Shown here piece by piece: positions 27,401-36,807 of a DNA stretch of 64,000 nucleotides (position 1 is the first letter of the stretch; each line of letters opens with the position of its first letter). The stretch is from Acanthaster planci. Lineage: Eukaryota > Echinodermata > Asteroidea > Valvatida > Acanthasteridae. Below the pieces are notes generated by a model. That model was not told where the DNA came from and searched no databases. It saw nothing but the letters and a program-made list of their open reading frames with translations. The stretch is taken from the NCBI RefSeq assembly GCF_001949145.1, contig NW_019091541.1, forward strand, positions 121,405-185,404, read 5' to 3'. The position numbers were made by a program, and so were the translations under genes.

Positions 27401-27530
27401 GCCAGAGATCGTCCCTTCCTCAGTTTTGTTGTTTATTTGCAGGGAGAAGCGATACAGTATCACTACGCAGGAGATCATACGTGTCAGCACATTGCAAGGC
27501 GACCACCGGGACCTGCAAACGGAACTGTAA
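432..27530 (+). CDS. EPB41L4A: EPB41L4A-like FERM-domain protein (3' 18 exons, 5' end outside window)
   Basis: Spliced exons: 432-474, 1545-1721, 3276-3396, 5234-5410, 9070-9133, 12352-12515, 13107-13322, 14162-14257, 14548-14706, 16509-16583, 16726-16803, 17280-17396, 19093-19209, 19686-19775, 20122-20428, 20879-21063, 22421-23029, 27443-27530. All introns are GT-AG and phases agree; the sum is 2883 nt, 960 residues plus stop. Numbering the residues in the window, 1-20 end FERM lobe F1, about 20-115 are F2 and about 125-215 are the PH-like F3 (motifs [42 protein letters not shown]). A FERM-adjacent segment follows ([12 protein letters not shown]). The rest is a low-complexity tail with basic RS-rich blocks, a PPPPY motif and a C-terminal QTEL. 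Family knowledge: band 4.1-like FERM proteins link membrane proteins to the cortex, and EPB41L4A has the same RS-rich tail and IPYT block. EPB41L4B and EPB41L5 fit less well. The F1 start is upstream of the window. Confidence 0.93.
1545..1721 (+). CDS. EPB41L4A: EPB41L4A-like exon 2 (FERM F2)
   Basis: Encodes [27 protein letters not shown] and [17 protein letters not shown], the typical start of the FERM middle lobe. Acceptor tgtcag, donor gtgagt. Enters in phase 1 and leaves in phase 1 (59 residues). Confidence 0.92.
3276..3396 (+). CDS. EPB41L4A: EPB41L4A-like exon 3 (FERM F2)
   Basis: Encodes [20 protein letters not shown], then a helical stretch rich in E and Q ([16 protein letters not shown]). 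The AELGDYD...EFRF(I/V)P block is a FERM F2 hallmark. Acceptor cttccag, donor gtaact. Confidence 0.92.
4528..4823. mobile_element. Foldback/MITE element with AGGGCGTAAG ends
   Basis: The left end (4536-4567) reads CGAAGGGCGTAAGCACTTAG then GCCCTTTTGCC. The right end (4780-4816) is its inverted counterpart, CGCAAAAGGGCGTAAGTGCG then CTTACGCCCTTCTGCC. Each arm is nearly palindromic in itself (GGGCGTAAG against CTTACGCCC). The interior is about 200 bases, AT-rich and non-coding. This looks like a short non-autonomous DNA transposon; the superfamily is not identifiable. Confidence 0.7.
5234..5410 (+). CDS. EPB41L4A: EPB41L4A-like exon 4 (F2 to F3)
   Basis: Encodes [33 protein letters not shown] and [18 protein letters not shown], the F2-F3 junction and first strands of the PH-like lobe. 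The YKNK string is closer to EPB41L4A than to EPB41L5, which has a different loop. Acceptor cccacag, donor gtaagg; the Trp codon is split with the next exon. Confidence 0.93.
6040..6815. repeat. Diverged minisatellite repeat (cccacttgtgtgaaaatct units), interrupted by SINE
   Basis: Units resembling TTTTCCCACTTGTGTGAAAA and TCTGTGAAAATC recur at 6045-6210 and 6572-6775. The right boundary carries GTTAACTTTAAGTCGCAATG (6792-6811). A second copy of the same family, with the same right-end word in slightly changed form, lies at 57840-58085. A SINE-like insertion at about 6212-6570 splits this copy. Confidence 0.7.
6212..6570 (+). mobile_element. tRNA-derived SINE
   Basis: The head has a box-A-like word (TGGCCTTGTGGTTAA, about 6224-6238) and a box-B-like word (GGTTTGAATCT, 6275-6285), the spacing of an internal Pol III promoter. 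The body contains GGGCAAGGCACTTTGTCACT and CTCACTCCACCCAGGAGTAA, a SINE body I associate with marine invertebrate genomes. It ends with AACGCTACATAAAAACTGCT and an ATT microsatellite. No target duplication was seen. Confidence 0.75.
9070..9133 (+). CDS. EPB41L4A: EPB41L4A-like exon 5 (FERM F3)
   Basis: A 64-nt exon encoding [20 protein letters not shown] and KD, the WPRI.KVHFK strand of lobe F3. Acceptor ttgtacag, donor gtaagt, leaving in phase 0. Confidence 0.92.
9437..9642. mobile_element. Short non-autonomous hAT-like element
   Basis: It begins CAGTGCTGTCCTGTATTTGA and ends GGACTCGAATGCAACACTG, an imperfect terminal inverted repeat. Inside are repeated GTCCATCACAAGT words in the left half and their inverted forms (GGACTTGTGA) in the right half. 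The eight flanking bases, ATTTTGGA and GTTTTAGA, agree at six positions, as expected for an old 8-bp hAT target duplication. Confidence 0.65.
9701..10700. mobile_element. Foldback element with CACTTCACCCCATTTC minisatellite arms
   Basis: The left arm (about 9727-9853) is a run of variant CACTTCACCCCATTTCC units. The right arm (10629-10674) contains the inverted form, GGGGTGAAGTGGAAATGGAG. Outside the arms the ends CGTGTGCATGTCTAAAAC and, inverted, TGTGTGCAGTTTTAGAGG also correspond. The interior of about 770 bases shows no transposase. Confidence 0.6.
12352..12515 (+). CDS. EPB41L4A: EPB41L4A-like exon 6 (end of FERM F3)
   Basis: Encodes [20 protein letters not shown] followed by [12 protein letters not shown], the last strand and long helix of the F3/PH-like lobe, then a short basic linker. 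Acceptor tggcag, donor gtgagt. The length joins exon 5 without a missing exon relative to the family pattern. Confidence 0.92.
13107..13322 (+). CDS. EPB41L4A: EPB41L4A-like exon 7 (FERM-adjacent region)
   Basis: Encodes [20 protein letters not shown] and a basic segment ([13 protein letters not shown]) typical of the FERM-adjacent domain, where SGRT is the usual form; here the split codon gives Ile before GRT. Acceptor gatcag, donor gtaagt. Length is a multiple of three with phase 2 at both ends. Confidence 0.9.
13384..13513. mobile_element. 130-bp MITE with imperfect inverted repeats
   Basis: The left end TAGGGCCGCATCCGAAAC pairs with the right end, which inverted reads TAGGTTTCATCCGAATCC. 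Further in, CCAGAGCTAC matches the inverted CTGGAGCTAC and CAGGTCT matches TAGGTCT. The two halves thus form one long imperfect hairpin. Confidence 0.65.
13519..13571. mobile_element. Left-end fragment of hAT-like family
   Basis: CAGTGTTGTGGTCAAGTCCC followed by AGAAAGTCCATCACAAATCA resembles the left ends at 9437 and 24228. No matching right end was found nearby, so this is a truncated copy. Confidence 0.5.
14162..14257 (+). CDS. EPB41L4A: EPB41L4A-like exon 8 (tail, VPWED block)
   Basis: The 96-nt exon reads [20 protein letters not shown] then [16 protein letters not shown]-containing block occurs at this place in EPB41L4A as I know the family. Acceptor cactag, donor gtaagt, phase 2 at both ends. 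Confidence 0.8.
14548..14706 (+). CDS. EPB41L4A: EPB41L4A-like exon 9 (tail, Ser/Arg/His-rich)
   Basis: Encodes a Ser/Arg/His-rich low-complexity stretch ([20 protein letters not shown], then [13 protein letters not shown]). Acceptor tgctcag, donor gtaact, phase 2 at both ends, 159 nt. The frame was chosen because the other two frames break continuity with exons 8 and 10. Confidence 0.8.
15350..15470 (-). mobile_element. tRNA-derived SINE fragment
   Basis: On the minus strand GGTCATGGGTTCAGATC (15403-15419) resembles box B, and TGGCAAGTGGTTGAG (about 15440-15454) resembles box A at an acceptable distance. The boundaries are not clear and the tRNA folds poorly, so a relic SINE is more likely than a tRNA gene. 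Confidence 0.45.
16509..16583 (+). CDS. EPB41L4A: EPB41L4A-like exon 10 (tail, RS/His-rich)
   Basis: A 75-nt exon encoding [20 protein letters not shown] then HRKR. Acceptor ttcacag, donor gtaggg, phase 2 at both ends, so it can be skipped without changing frame. Confidence 0.8.
16726..16803 (+). CDS. EPB41L4A: EPB41L4A-like exon 11 (tail, SRSRG...SGSESE)
   Basis: A 78-nt exon encoding [20 protein letters not shown]. The RSRSR..SSGSESE string matches the RS-rich tail of EPB41L4A. Acceptor gttacag, donor gtacat, phase 2 at both ends. Confidence 0.85.
17280..17396 (+). CDS. EPB41L4A: EPB41L4A-like exon 12 (tail, charged helix)
   Basis: Encodes [20 protein letters not shown] and [19 protein letters not shown], a charged segment with likely helical character. 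Acceptor ttgacag, donor gtgagg; 117 nt, phase 2 at both ends. Confidence 0.85.
19093..19209 (+). CDS. EPB41L4A: EPB41L4A-like exon 13 (tail, conserved HIKKDLVD...IPYT)
   Basis: Encodes [20 protein letters not shown] followed by [11 protein letters not shown]. The HI.K(E/D)LVD...IPYT block is the clearest conserved island outside the FERM domain and supports assignment to EPB41L4A rather than its paralogues. Acceptor ttctgcag, donor gtaagt, 117 nt, phase 2 at both ends. Confidence 0.9.
19686..19775 (+). CDS. EPB41L4A: EPB41L4A-like exon 14 (tail)
   Basis: Encodes [20 protein letters not shown] then SKRNEDFSD. The PIR.SHSR string resembles the family tail just after IPYT. Acceptor gaacag, donor gtggat (weaker donor), 90 nt, phase 2 at both ends. 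Confidence 0.82.
20122..20428 (+). CDS. EPB41L4A: EPB41L4A-like exon 15 (tail with PPPPY)
   Basis: A 307-nt exon that begins in phase 2 and ends in phase 0. It encodes a Ser/His-rich part, then [20 protein letters not shown], a PPxY-type WW-domain ligand at 20234-20248, and a Gly/Ser-rich part ending GRHQPGSHQ. Acceptor cttgcag, donor gtaact. Confidence 0.85.
20879..21063 (+). CDS. EPB41L4A: EPB41L4A-like exon 16 (tail, His-rich)
   Basis: Encodes [20 protein letters not shown] and later [15 protein letters not shown]. The acceptor is gcaag, less common than cag, but phase 0 entry and phase 2 exit fit both neighbours. Donor gtttgt is weak. A piggyBac-like MITE starts 15 bases after this exon. 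Confidence 0.75.
21078..21663. mobile_element. piggyBac-like MITE with TTAA flanks
   Basis: The left end (GGCTTTAAAGGTGGTGTACA, continuing CCATTGAT) is repeated exactly in inverted form at the right end (21636-21663), 28 matching bases. TTAA occurs at both ends next to AGGTGGTGTACACC, which would fit piggyBac-type target duplication. The interior of about 530 bases carries no transposase. It sits in the intron after exon 16. The superfamily call is inferred only from TTAA. Confidence 0.75.
22421..23029 (+). CDS. EPB41L4A: EPB41L4A-like exon 17 (long tail exon)
   Basis: Encodes about 203 residues of low-complexity tail, from [20 protein letters not shown] to [14 protein letters not shown], with a Thr/Ile/Asn-rich middle ([18 protein letters not shown]). 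Acceptor aacaacag; donor GG|gtaggt at 23030. Reading through the donor meets TAG at once (23031-23033), so unspliced RNA would end the protein after NYNRG. Confidence 0.9.
23926..23931 (+). terminator. Possible polyadenylation signal for a short isoform
   Basis: AATAAA about 0.9 kb after the in-intron TAG at 23031. It would serve an isoform retaining the start of intron 17. There is no direct evidence of use. Confidence 0.35.
24228..24529. mobile_element. hAT-like non-autonomous element with GGACTTGTGA repeats
   Basis: It begins CAGTGCTGTAGTCAAGTTTG and ends GGATTTGAGTACGAACACTG, which inverted reads CAGTGTTCGTACTCAAATCC. Short ATCACAAGTC words lie near the left end and GGACTTGTGA words near the right end. 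It shares ends and internal words with 9437-9642. No 8-bp target duplication is visible. Confidence 0.65.
27443..27530 (+). CDS. EPB41L4A: EPB41L4A-like exon 18 (C-terminus with PDZ ligand)
   Basis: Acceptor gtttatttgcag, entry in phase 2 completing a Gly codon, then [20 protein letters not shown] and HRDLQTEL with TAA at 27528-27530. The last three residues TEL fit the class I PDZ-ligand rule (S/T-x-hydrophobic-COOH). Support comes from phase match, splice site and plausible peptide. The 4.4-kb gap from exon 17 and the short length make this the least certain exon. Confidence 0.65.
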
Positions 27531-30052
27531 GTGTGAGCATCCACCAATCCTGCCCTGCAGATGATTTAAAGAGGACTGTCTTGTTGGGCTTGATCTGCTC
27601 AGTTAGGGAGACGTTCGGCATTGCTGTCTTTCGATGTAGCTTTCAAGACCAAAGTGCGGGAATATAAGTTGTCGTAAATATTCTATTTGCAGTTTCATAC
27701 AGAGAGATCTAGAGGTACACCTTCCTTTATTTCAGTTTTATGCAAGAACCAATTGGTGCAAAGTGCAAGTTTATATTTTTATTCTGGCAGCAAACCAAAG
27801 ATTGTTTCCAAATTTTCAATTTCCAGAGCTGATGCTTGTAGTTTTTGATTCAATTCTGGATTTTTTTACCAGCAATGCAGACAAACTGCAGTGCATCAAG
27901 ATGTTACAGGTATTTTATTCATGCAACCAAATGAGTTCTTTTTTAATGTTAACAATGGGACATGTACTTAAGATGTTCAGTACTCATATATTTTGCCTAA
28001 TTCTTTCAGTCTTCCAAAAGTACGAAGATTGGGTCTTAATTGTAGAGGACAGGAAAGATAGAACGGAAAATGAAATACTCCAATTTAGAGAGAGATTTTT
28101 CTGTCTACCATTTTGCTATTTTGGGCTGAAAATTGAAACCTTAATGAGAAGTTTGGAGATCAGCAGCAGCAACAATAAAGTTTCACACATTATCCAATTG
28201 TTCAAATGCTGTAAAAATTCCATCAGTTCTGCACTAAAAGTTCCTTACGGCAGCCACATGACTTTTGGCAAACATTCTTTGGGCCTCATTTTGAGCTTGA
28301 AAGAAATTGTAAATTGAAAAAGCACATGTGTGTATTGTATTCCACAACCAGTTTTTTGGGAGGATGTAAATTTACATTCCACCAAATGATCAAGCCCGAT
28401 GTTATATTAAAGCCACTTTCTAAATAAGGACCTTGTAGTGCCATTTTCAAGTAGTACTGACAAAAAGACGAGTACTTCTCAATTTTCCAAATGCTAAAGT
28501 AAAAGCCATTGCATAACATATGCACGTATCAACTGAACACATAACAATCAGGGCTAAATTATTCTGTTCTTAAACTGACACTGTTTTGTTACATTTGTAT
28601 TTGAAACACTAATTGTGAAATATTTTTGTCTATTTTTTCACAAACAGAAACTGTGCTAGAACTATATTTAAATTAAGCTAGTGTGCATGTAACTTTCAAT
28701 GACTATGGATTTGTAAAAATGCGCTTTTAACCATTTGTTTTTAACAGATTAAATCATCTATTTTTTGAACTGTTTTTGCAAATTTTTCATGGTACATGTA
28801 TTTGATAAAGCCCTGTCAACTTGAAATTATTTTGAAATGTTTAGAATATATGTAGGCAATGTGGCTTGACAAGAAAAAGTGGGGTGCATGCAAACAAAAT
28901 GTGAAAATAATTTGTCTATTTGTTTTGCATTTTAATCAAAACCTGGCTGATATCAAGTTACCTTCCACTGGATTTTTATACAGCTGCCATGGCGTTTAAC
29001 CATGATTTTTTTCTCTCTCTGTACTGTATGTCCATGTTTGTGGATTTGTTTCACAGTATGGATATTTTAGTGGTGGTTACTACATGTATGGAGTGGGCAG
29101 GGCCAAGGAGGGGAGCAGTGCAGGTGAACAGTGCTTTCATAATGTTCTGCATATTGCAAATGTGAGTGAGGGAGTAATTAATACAAGATTTGTACGGTCC
29201 TATTTAATGCATGACGGGAGTTGTTACGGTATGTCTCACAGGGGCTAGAGTTGTTTGATCGGAACTAGTCTTGATTCAAGAAGGAAGTGACGGACTACAG
29301 CCGAGGGCAGGGGTAATCAACAGCTGTACGTGCACTATGCCAGTGCATGGTTAGTTACTGTTAAGAGTGGAGTGTTTGAGTGAAGCCCTGGGGCCTGTTT
29401 CTTTGAGCAACTAAAGACAACAATGTGAACAGGATACAATCTGTTTTCAAGGAAACAGGTACATGTACACTGTACATGTAACTGGCACAAATTATGCGTG
29501 AAATACATCGTGATGATTTCCTGTTGCTTATTCTGTTATTTTTGCTAAACAAATAGACAGGCATTTACTTTCAGTTAAGCAGAAATTGAGTTATGGCGTA
29601 ACCTCTGAATAGCCATCAGTAGGCCATAACTTTCACATACTGTAAACCAACATGTACTGGTATCAGTTACTGGACAAACATCTTTTTGTATTGAGAAATC
29701 TACTGCCAACCTATGTACTGCACATTTATTTCCAAACGTGCTGCAACAGCTTTCCACTTATCATAGTTCATATGACAACTGTTAACCAATTTGCATGTGG
29801 CAAGCATTCTTTACAGTTGTGCCTCGGTATGAATTAACGTGTTTCATTCAAAATGGAAGCTAACATTCCTTATAACTTCGATTTTGAACAAGCATGCGTT
29901 AAGATTTTAACCATATAAATATTTGCGTGAAACTTTTGATGTTGTGTCAGGATAGAGTGCTTTTTAATTGTATAAATTGTTTTTTTTTTACACTAATTTA
30001 ATCTGGATATTTCTGTCATATATGGTACATGTAAGTGAAGGATTGAAATAAA
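27531..30052 (+). other. Probable 3' UTR of EPB41L4A-like gene
   Basis: AT-rich sequence follows the TAA at 27528. A long open stretch at 27763-28317 is AT-driven with no family resemblance. AATAAA at 30047-30052 is one candidate end of the transcript. Its extent is a guess. Confidence 0.35.
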
Positions 30053-30569
30053 TTTCAATGATGGAGGCAAAGCATTTAACAGAGAACCTGATCTACTGGG
30101 GAAGTGGCTTTGTATACAGTAATAGTCTATGAAGAGCCAAGGAGCATTCTCAAACTGTCACAGCTCTGTGTTCCAAAGTAAAGCATTTGCAAGCCTATGC
30201 ATATGCTGGGAGAGAAAGAGAGAGTAAAAGGTTTCCTCACATTTACCACTGAAAAGGAGAGCAACTAGACAGATTTGTAGGGTCCACAGTTTCTTATGAG
30301 TTTATTCAACATTCATTTCCATTGTGATTGCTGAAATTGAAAACAAATTATTTCATTGAAATTGACATATAATACTTGTACATATACCGGTACATGTAAC
30401 ATAAAATACTACATGTAGATTAAAAAGTTACGAAAAGTATTTTTAAGCTGCAACAAGTTCCATGCTACCGAGGAAAACTGATTCCTTTTTGTAAGTGTAT
30501 CAAAACTGGAATAAACCGTCATCATGCAATACTCATCTTTACGGTTCACTCTGGGGAGAACATACATGT

Positions 30570-30602
30570 ACAATACAATACAATACAATACAATACAATA
30601 CA
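30570..30602. repeat. (ACAAT)n microsatellite
   Basis: Six or more uninterrupted copies of the five-base unit ACAAT. Confidence 0.95.
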
Positions 30603-33600
30603 GGGGTGTACATTTATGAAGATACTGCCAGCATATACAGTCAACTCAACTCCATCTGGTAAGATGTGGAGCAGGTTACAGATACGACTTTATCCCATTG
30701 AGATACATGTAGGATGGCGAGTAACAATAATCCAAAATTTACATGTACAATACCAGTACATGTAAATACAAAAAAAAATGTACCTACAGTCTGACAGCGC
30801 CTTTTGGAAATTAACATTTAGGCACCAGGATTTTGATGGTGTCCATCTAAACATAAGAACCATGGGCAGTTTAACAGTGTGCATAAGTCTATGGAGCAAT
30901 GTCAGGATGAGCATTACATGTACATAAAAATCTGAGATTTTAGATTGGAATCCGGCTATACTTGTACTGTGATGTGGTTACTACATGTACATGTACAGTA
31001 TGCACCCATGCTACACAGTTGTGGTTTTTGTTTGAATACATACATGTATCTTGGACTGTATGTGATGTTTATTTTGAAGTACATGCACATTTACCGGTAA
31101 TGATCAACTACTACAGTATTCTTCATTCAAACATACATGTACATGTGTAGCCTCAACTTAATGTTTGGTTTCAAGACTATTTGCTTACAAGGAAAAACAC
31201 ATGTACATACATGTATCCTCGCCAGAAATTCAATATTCCTCAATTACAAGCTGATTTGTTAAATTTTACATTACTTTTAAGTACCGTTGTAAACTTCACT
31301 TTAGTTTCTACTATACTGAATGAAAAACAACATACCCAAAAAGTCTCCCCAAAATTAGTTGATCCCAATATAAATGCAATTTCAAATTGAAAAATTCATG
31401 TAATGATGTAACAAGACACATACGTGTAATCACAAAATGTGGAACCATTATTAACATCTACATATGAGTCTTCTCGTAAATGTACAAATCTAAGAAAATA
31501 AAGTAATGCTCAGGATTACCTGTACGGTAACGATACTGTACAACGACCAAACATCAAGATCTGAATACAAAATGCAATGAGTAACTTACTGTACACTGTA
31601 CATACATGTACATGCATTAAAACAATCTCCAGGATGGAGCATAGAGGTATTTTTTAACACGGTGTAGTGTCGATTAGCAATACATGTAGTTTCTCTGAGA
31701 AGTCTTTCCTGGTATGTACAGGTGTATATTACACTGTAAGTCTGTACATGCGCGTGCATCTATCCTGCTTTGTTTCGTGGTCTACCCTCTGTGATTGCAA
31801 GTCGCTAGGTCCCTGATTTTGCCATTTTTGTTAATTCTGGTTGGTTTTCTGTCTGCTATTACACACGACTGCGGCCATTATTGACAAGAAAACCAGGTGT
31901 CCAATACATAGTGGCATTTGGACCGATGTACATGTACATTCAAAGAGGCCTGTCACTCCTCTGGCATACGTGTACAACCTTTTAGCAAGGACAAATTTGG
32001 CCTGGATGAGACACCTCTGGAATGGCTGGCAACTGTACAGTTGTGTTCCCATACAGTACATGTAGCTTTCCCCAGAAGTGTTAGAAACATGTACATGTGA
32101 TATGTAGTCCCCCCCCCCCGATCTCATGAGAGTCATCCCTTGTTCAAGGGGGTCTGTGGCTGTGAAACAAAATGACCCTTAGTACATGTAACTTATGCAA
32201 TGATAGAATGCTTAATTGGTCAGAATGATTTCACCAAGACATTGGCATCAGATAGTGTTGTTGATTTGGTTGAAACACTGGAATTTGGAAAGTTGGCAAG
32301 TGCTGGCCAAAGTAATCTCTTCATGAACATGGTGACGACCTCTGCAAAAGGCCATTGATGGGTAGGCAGGGGTCAGCTGATGATATCAGCGGACCGTGTT
32401 TGGGCCTTGCCCATCCAAAAAGGTTTCAGACCTCAGTGGGAAATACATGGACATACAAACAAATACATGGACATACAGACATAAATGTTTTGGATGGCTA
32501 TTACACAGACATTAATACAACCAGACTTCAGCCCCACTACATGAATACGTACGTGTAGGCCTCACCATTTTGCACGGTATGGCGAGTGCACGGGGACCAG
32601 GGATGGACATTTGAATCTGAATGTGTGTGTCATGTTTTACTTCACATAATCAAGCTTGCCACTGCCAAAATTCCATGCTCATATACATGTACATGTATAT
32701 ATATATACGTGTAGGTTACAATGGAATGATTTTTAAAGTGGGGGGGGGGGCAGTTGTTAGACCATCTGGCATCAGCCATTAAAAGCTCGATCCACTAAGC
32801 CCCACCCAATTACTGGACCTGCAAAAATGTGTGTGGGAGAGGGGCACCGGTCCCCCTGGCCCTCCCACTTCTGCTGTCAGTGGGTCACAATCTAAGGGGT
32901 TGAAATCTGGAGGTCAAAGGGCCACGTCTTCCATAATTAATCATAAAATGTGCACAAATACATTTACATGTACTGGTACATGAACTGTACATGTACATAC
33001 AATCATACACTCATCAGTATGCCAGAGTCTGCAAGAACTACATGTATGGTAGATTCATGTACTGGGACATGTACATGTACAATGTAGATGTTGAATTGCT
33101 AATACAGATGTATACCAGTTCCTCCTATTCTCTGAATTCCATTCAAGTTTCCATGTCTTCTTCTCTGACACAGGGACATTAACCAAAACCACACACAAAA
33201 ACATTTGAAATAAAAAAAAAGGAAAAACGTGAAAAAAACCTGTTCTGTCTTTCAAAACGGTTATCTGCTTAAAAGATCAGGCCTTGGAGGTAATTCATTC
33301 AAAATCTTGCTTCCAATATTGTAACAAAGATTATGTTTTTCCATACATGTACATGTATACATGTATCAAGTTATAAAGATCTGCTCACAGGAATCAAAAC
33401 TGTTTCCTAGACTACATGTATTTCATAAGAATGCTTTGCAGGTGAACTAAAACTCATTAGTAAAAATTCCCAAAACAAGATTGACGTGATCAACACAAAT
33501 ACCCCATAAAGGGACCTTTCCCATAAAATACGCACAAAAAGGCAGGCGCATGTGCATTACTACCAGTACCACTGGTTGGTAAAGTTGCTTAAATCAATGA

Positions 33601-35675
33601 CATAACAAATACACAGTACAAATCTCCATGTGCATGGAAGTATTAGCACATTTACACACGCCATTTCTGTACTAGTATACCGGTAGCTTAACTTGAGTAC
33701 TAAATGTAAAGACAAGAATTGTTACTTTCAGATGTCAGGACACTGGCAACTTACTGTACATGTAATTTACATGTACACATGTACCATAGTTTCAAAAAAA
33801 GTGTGCTGAAGTATCGGAGAGATGCTGTAATAAGATTTTGATTGACCTTCAACGTGCCAGGTAATGGTTACAGCAGCTCTCTTACATGTACATTGCGGAC
33901 AGTCTTAATGGCTGCGCTTGCCAACTGGTGGTAGTAGCCCATATGCACCTGTCTAATTTGCATATTTCCTGGAGAAGGTCCACACCAAACCTTAGCCCAT
34001 GACAGAAACTGTCTCAATGGGGAAAATGATCTCCCTTTCTTTTTAAAATACTAATGACCTTGACTTTTGATCTCTGACCCACAGAGACCAATATCAATAG
34101 GCCTCTAGAGTATACCAGAAAAACATACTATTGGAAACAACATTGATAGATGAAGCACAGCACAGTCCATAACTGGGGCTAGTATTATGCACCGTTCCCA
34201 AAACAAACTGTGTGCACAGAATGCAAACATTTCTCCTCCCTAAAGTCATTGACCCTGCGTGATGTCCAGGTACACATGTACCTGTGCATCAAGCAATACT
34301 CTAGGGTAAAATAATGAACAATGCTTGGCCCTTCTGGGCAAGTGAAAGTGCTCCTGCAGTTTTATACATGTAGGTTGGAATAAAGTTTGGGCTGATTTCA
34401 TAGAGTCCTATCACTGCTTCAACTCGTACATGTTATGTACAGAACATGTACCAGTACGTTAAAAGAAAACAGCACATTTGCAAATGTTTTATAAACTACT
34501 GTAGCTTGTTGAAATCAACTATTTTGACATTTTCGTTTCAGAGGGACTGGATGACAAATGAACCATGGATTTCACTCACACCCCTGTGGGAAGAGAGTCA
34601 AAAATTGACTTTGGTTCAGAATTTTTCTGATCTATAATATAATGTATAATTGTTACCAGAAACTTTCAACTTTAGAAAGCCAAACGCCACAAATACTGAT
34701 TAACCACATCACGCTGGTTGCAGTGACATCTGTCACTAGGATCTGTCACTAGGCTGTAATACACTGTAATAGGTCAATGTGGGATGAGTGAGCTTCAAAT
34801 TCTGATTGGTCAACATTTGCTTGCATAAATCCTCATCATCTGATTGGTGGATTGTTGATCAAATGTCATTAAATTATTCATTCTATTCAGTGGTACCCCT
34901 TCAATAGAATTTTGGGCCCGTTTGGTTCGTGCAGATTTGGACCCCCATCAGCGATATGATGTTGACACCAGAATCCGCCTAATGTAGATACACACATACA
35001 TGTACATGTAACAGCCTTGAGATCATTGATCAAGATCCATGTGAAACAAACAGGTCCTTAATTTCACTTGACTGGTTCAACACCCATTGTATCTCATTTC
35101 CACTGAGGCGAAAATAATGTTGGGATGGAAACCCGTCTTTTTAGAACACTGCACGGAACTACATGTACGTAGCACTTTGGACACAAATCTGTTTGGCAAT
35201 AAAACGGCTGTTAGATACGAGCACTTGGGACCTGTCTGTTCTTCTAATATATGTAGATGAAGATTTGTGCCGGTATTGTAAACAAATAATGTTTCTCATT
35301 CATGCAGTGGTAAGAATAATTCATTCAGGGGCAGATTAAATGTTCCATTCCACTCAGCTCCGCTTCATGGAGTCAAACATTTCATCTGTCACCTCAAGAA
35401 ATTATTTCCACTGCACTCAAAAACATATTTGTGTATTACATGTACCTGTATACTGACACCAATGGTTATAGTCCAACATACATGTAGAACCTGGTGTCAA
35501 TACAGGGGATTCCCCAACTTTTCACTAACCAATTACATGTTGCTTTAAAATTTAATGTTTTTGAATAACCTTATTCCCAAATTTAATTTGAAGTCCTGCT
35601 ATGTGAAAAGACACGATCTTGATTCTGACTCTTCAAAAACAGATATTCAGAATTGATTAACATTTCACAAGCATA

Positions 35676-36694
35676 TACAGTCAAACACGATTAACACGAG
35701 CACGCTTGGGATGAGATCGTGCTTAAGACGAGCATATTTCTTCAGTCCTGTTCAAAATGTACACATTACTATGATTGAAAACTTACTTAATACAAGCTAT
35801 GCTAAGACGAGAACACAGACACGACAAGCACTTTTGCCTAACCAGCAGTGTCAAAAACCATTGTCCATGGCATTTTTAATACGAGTACAATTGAAAAGCA
35901 TTGTCAAAAGCTTAATCCTAGTAATTCCAGTAAGTAATTCCTGATGGAACTGCATCAGAAGTTCTCCAAAAATGCTAATCCGCTCGGCAATTTTCACAAC
36001 GGTTTTACCAACGGTGACTGTTCCTTGTGCTGCTAGAGGGGGCTTTATTCTAGACGATAATACATGTAGGTGTTGCGATGTCGCAGCATCAAAGGAGTTT
36101 TGATCACAGCAGTTCTGGTCCTAAAAGGTTTTTTTTTTAAGCCGAACAATTATGGGTCAACCTGATTTGAAAATAGATCCCCTCTCGCCAATTACAAACC
36201 AATGGAAATTCCCCAATTTCAACGCCCTCTTACGTCCGGTCATTATATGAACTGGTTATCAAGTTAATTAAACCTTTACTCACGTGCAATGTCGGGTACC
36301 AGTTTCTAAGGAGTGCTTTGCTGGGCCACGCCGCGTGCGCGCGGCACAGGGCGGCTGGCCACTTACAACCTGTGTTCTCTGCTGTTGCGCCAAACAAGTA
36401 GGCGTATTTGAAATCATTGTTTTATTCATTCGAATATGATTTAAAATTTATTGACAAGTTAAAGGCTGTACTTTGAATACTAATCTACTGCATATACTTT
36501 ATCGCACAGTACTTGTACATGTAGGCCTGTAGTACATTGCCGTAGGTATAACAATGCCCGCTGGTGCATGACGCCAGACTTGCGCTCTATGAATGGGATA
36601 AGTGTCAACACGTAAAACACAAGTTTTACCGTAAGACAAGGTTTCTTGGAGAGTCCCTTCGAGCTTGTACATGTATTAAGCGTGTTTGACTGTA
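35676..36694. mobile_element. pogo/Tc1-mariner-like non-autonomous element
   Basis: The left end TACAGTCAAACACGATTAA and right end TTAAGCGTGTTTGACTGTA are inverted repeats with one mismatch. A TA lies outside CAGT at each side, as in pogo-type elements that duplicate TA. Inside the left end are several ACGAG/TAATACAAGC words. The roughly 1-kb interior includes a GC-rich patch at 36325-36350 and no convincing transposase. Confidence 0.7.
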
Positions 36695-36807
36695 CCATAG
36701 ATCTACAGTGCCACATAGCTGCAAATGATTGAGAACTTCACCGTGAATAATTGTGAAACGTTGTAATCGCATGTATGCAATTTGGGCAGCAATACGCTTG
36801 CGCAATA

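Larger units (their letters stand above)
23030..27442 (+). other. Intron 17 / alternative 3' UTR region of EPB41L4A-like gene
   Basis: The 4.4-kb stretch is AT-rich and includes a hAT-like element (24228-24529), GCAAGC-rich repeats (25190-25345) and TACATGTA clusters. If the donor at 23030 is not used, it would begin with a stop codon and serve as 3' UTR, with AATAAA available at 23926. Confidence 0.55.

Noticed and set aside
27763-28317. 184-residue open frame on the plus strand
   Set aside because: AT-rich, no domain or motif resembling a known family, preceded by no splice signal that fits, and located where a 3' UTR is expected.
29380-29440. Possible transposon left end (GGGGCCTGTTTCTTTGAGCA)
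   Set aside because: The sequence style resembles transposon ends, but I found no inverted partner nearby.
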